Source: Actinomycetes bacterium | GTDB lineage: Bacteria; Actinomycetota; Thermoleophilia; Gaiellales; Gaiellaceae | Reading direction: 5' to 3' | DNA: 64,000 nucleotides | Assembly (NCBI GenBank): GCA_026708005.1 | Contig: JAPOVR010000032.1 | Span: 123,121-187,120 of the forward strand | Shown here: piece by piece, positions 62,627 to 64,000 of the stretch | Position numbering within the stretch: the first letter of the stretch is position 1 | Layout of the letters: the number at the start of each line of letters is the position of its first letter | Position numbers and translations under genes: made by a program | Notes under the pieces: generated by a model | Told to the model about the DNA's origin: nothing | What the model saw: the letters and a program-made list of their open reading frames with translations, nothing else | Databases searched by the model: none

Positions 62627-63721
62627 TCACGACCCCTCGGCTGCGGCAAGGAATGCCTCCGGCACCGGCGTCTCGTCGCGGAACTCGGGCATGACCTCCT
62701 CAGCGACAAGCCGCATCGACCGGAGAATCAGCTCCTGATCGAGACCGGGTAGCGCCATCGAGAACGTCAGGCGCTTGAGACCGATGTCGGCGCGGAGCTC
62801 GGCGATGCGCTCTCGCACCCCATCCGGATCGGTGACGAGGACATTTCCGCTCGCAACGAGGTCTTCGACCTTGGGTCTGTTACCCATGCCCTTCATCACT
62901 TTCTCGTAGTCCTCGTAGCCTTTCGCAGCCTTCTGTCCGCGGCCGCCTGGCGTGAGCGAAACCGCCTGGTCGAACAGCCAGTCCATCGGCTCCCGGGTCT
63001 GCTCTATCGCCTCTTGCTTGGATGGAGCAACGTAGGCCGCGATGTTCATGGGAAAGTCGATGTCTGCGGGATCGCGACCGTGATCGATCATCGTGCGGCT
63101 GGCGATCACGACTTGCTCTTTGAGCTCATCGAGCGGCATCAGGAACGGTGTCGTCAGGATCTGCAGGCCCTTCTCCGCGACGAGCTGGAAGCCCGATGGG
63201 CTCAACGCAGCGAGCATCGTGGGAATCGGCTTCTGCACAGGTTTCGGAAAGAGCTCGACTTCGTCGATCTGGAAGTGCTTTCCCTGGTACGAGAAGCGTC
63301 CGTGGGTCCAGAGGCCGAGGATGATATCAAGACTCTCGACGAAGACCTCGCGACTCAGCTCCGGCTCGGCGCCGACCATCTTGAACTCCCGTGGCTGGTA
63401 GCCACGACCAGCGCCGAAGTCCAGGCGCCCCCCGCTCAGGACGTCCACCATCGCCCAATCCTCGGCGATGCGGACGGGGTGCAGGAAGGGGAGAATTGTC
63501 ACCGCAACGCCGATCCGCAGGCGCGATGTGCGCTGGGCGATCGACGAGGCGAACACCGGCGGGGACGGGATCATCCCGTACGGGGACCCATGGTGCTCGC
63601 CGAGCCACACGTAGTCGAAGCCGAGCTCCTCCGCGTAGTCGATCTGCTCGAGGAACTCCCCATAGGCTCGCTGATGGTCACCGTGTGGGCACGAGCCCAG
63701 GATAAAGATTCCGAACTTCAT
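62627..63721 (-). CDS. LLM-class flavin-dependent oxidoreductase (luciferase-like monooxygenase)
   Basis: 364 residues; ATG 63721 is preceded by AGAAGGGAC. Bacterial luciferase-like TIM barrel: MKFGIFILGSCPHGDHQRAY, FDYVWLGEHH near residue 40, RLRIGVAVTILPFLHPVRIAED, GRLDFGAGRGYQPREF and a C-terminal FSMALPGLDQE. The group uses FMNH2 (or F420) to oxidise or cleave organosulfur, nitrogen or alkane substrates. The partner flavin reductase is not in the window. It is upstream of the broken aminotransferase gene on the same strand with a gap of 146 bases. Confidence 0.92.
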   Translation of the reverse strand: MKFGIFILGSCPHGDHQRAYGEFLEQIDYAEELGFDYVWLGEHHGSPYGMIPSPPVFASSIAQRTSRLRIGVAVTILPFLHPVRIAEDWAMVDVLSGGRLDFGAGRGYQPREFKMVGAEPELSREVFVESLDIILGLWTHGRFSYQGKHFQIDEVELFPKPVQKPIPTMLAALSPSGFQLVAEKGLQILTTPFLMPLDELKEQVVIASRTMIDHGRDPADIDFPMNIAAYVAPSKQEAIEQTREPMDWLFDQAVSLTPGGRGQKAAKGYEDYEKVMKGMGNRPKVEDLVASGNVLVTDPDGVRERIAELRADIGLKRLTFSMALPGLDQELILRSMRLVAEEVMPEFRDETPVPEAFLAAAEGS

Positions 63722-64000
63722 CTGTTGTCCCTTCTTCTGACGGCGCCCCAGAGAGGATTGCTCCTCGATCCCGTGGGCAGCCTTCCTTGACTGAGGACGT
63801 CACCTCCATGCTGGCCGAACGCCAGCCTCCCACCCAGGTTTGCGCTGCAACGCTCAGGCGGGAGCCCGCCTACGAATGGCCAGCGCCTCATGGTCGCAGT
63901 GGATGATAGTCAATCGGCTCGCGACCCGCCTCGGGCGGGACGGCACGTTCAGCCTGAGCCGCGCGTCGGATGGAGGCGATCTGCCTGGAAGCTCCGCTCG
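63722..64000. other. Terminal region upstream of the LLM gene, no gene seen
   Basis: About 280 bases to the window end. The likely promoter of the LLM oxidoreductase gene should lie here. No coding sequence or RNA gene is recognised. A partial gene entering from the right edge cannot be excluded. Confidence 0.35.

Noticed and set aside
1..64000. CRISPR array
   Set aside because: No regularly spaced direct repeats of the needed length were seen; the only tandem repeats are short (17, 15 and 11 bases) with two or three units.

Overview
The window is 64 kb of strongly GC-rich chromosome-like DNA. GTG and TTG starts are frequent, and long false open frames lie opposite most genes. Base composition, Shine-Dalgarno style starts, lipoprotein binding proteins with Pro/Ala-rich tethers and the mix of gene families suggest an actinobacterium. 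A deep-branching soil lineage such as Thermoleophilia is possible, but this is inference: the window holds no rRNA gene or intact tRNA. The content is almost entirely uptake and catabolism of small organic compounds, especially amides, cyclic amides, amino acids and dipeptide-like molecules.

Layout. 1-5.8 kb (+): end of an oligopeptide-type ABC operon (binding protein, two permeases, two ATPases) followed by a degenerate alpha/beta hydrolase. 5.9-7.9 kb: a single-domain Rid protein divergent from an intact class III aminotransferase. 7.9-19.9 kb (-): one tightly packed operon-like run. In transcription order it holds an M20 peptidase, a thiolase-like protein with its DUF35 partner, an amidase, HyuB and HyuA (hydantoinase/oxoprolinase), a class III aminotransferase, an alpha/beta hydrolase and a three-domain Rid protein. 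20-22 kb: a wrecked DDE transposase and sparse small ORFs. 22-30 kb (-): a polysaccharide deacetylase-like gene, a fused remnant of a tartrate-dehydratase-like and an isopropylmalate-dehydrogenase-like gene, and a ribose-type ABC system whose ATPase and binding protein are broken.

30-40.6 kb: RraA-like protein, amidohydrolase, PLP enzyme of the D-cysteine desulfhydrase/ACC deaminase group, YtcJ-like amidohydrolase, threonine-synthase-like enzyme, M81 peptidase, M20 peptidase, SDR. 40.7-48.5 kb (+): a complete oligopeptide-type ABC system (fused double ATPase, binding protein, two permeases) wrapped around a second amidohydrolase and a cupin. 48.7-53.3 kb: acetyltransferase, a 22-residue-repeat protein with a strong terminator, a tRNA 3'-end fragment, an AhpD-like protein and a broken aminotransferase. 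53.3-64 kb: SMP-30-like protein, a fused double CoA-transferase, a fourth ABC system without binding protein, a broken aminotransferase and a flavin monooxygenase-like protein.

How the genes could work together (inference): ABC importers bring in amides, lactams, hydantoins or peptides. Amidases, amidohydrolases, M20/M81 hydrolases and HyuAB open them. Class III aminotransferases remove the terminal amino group. Rid proteins may handle the imine by-products, and the thiolase, CoA-transferase and SDR genes feed carbon onward. At least nine coding units carry single-base frameshifts, in-frame stops, a duplication or a deletion. This means either an error-prone assembly or real decay of redundant catabolic genes, and the two cannot be separated from the sequence alone.
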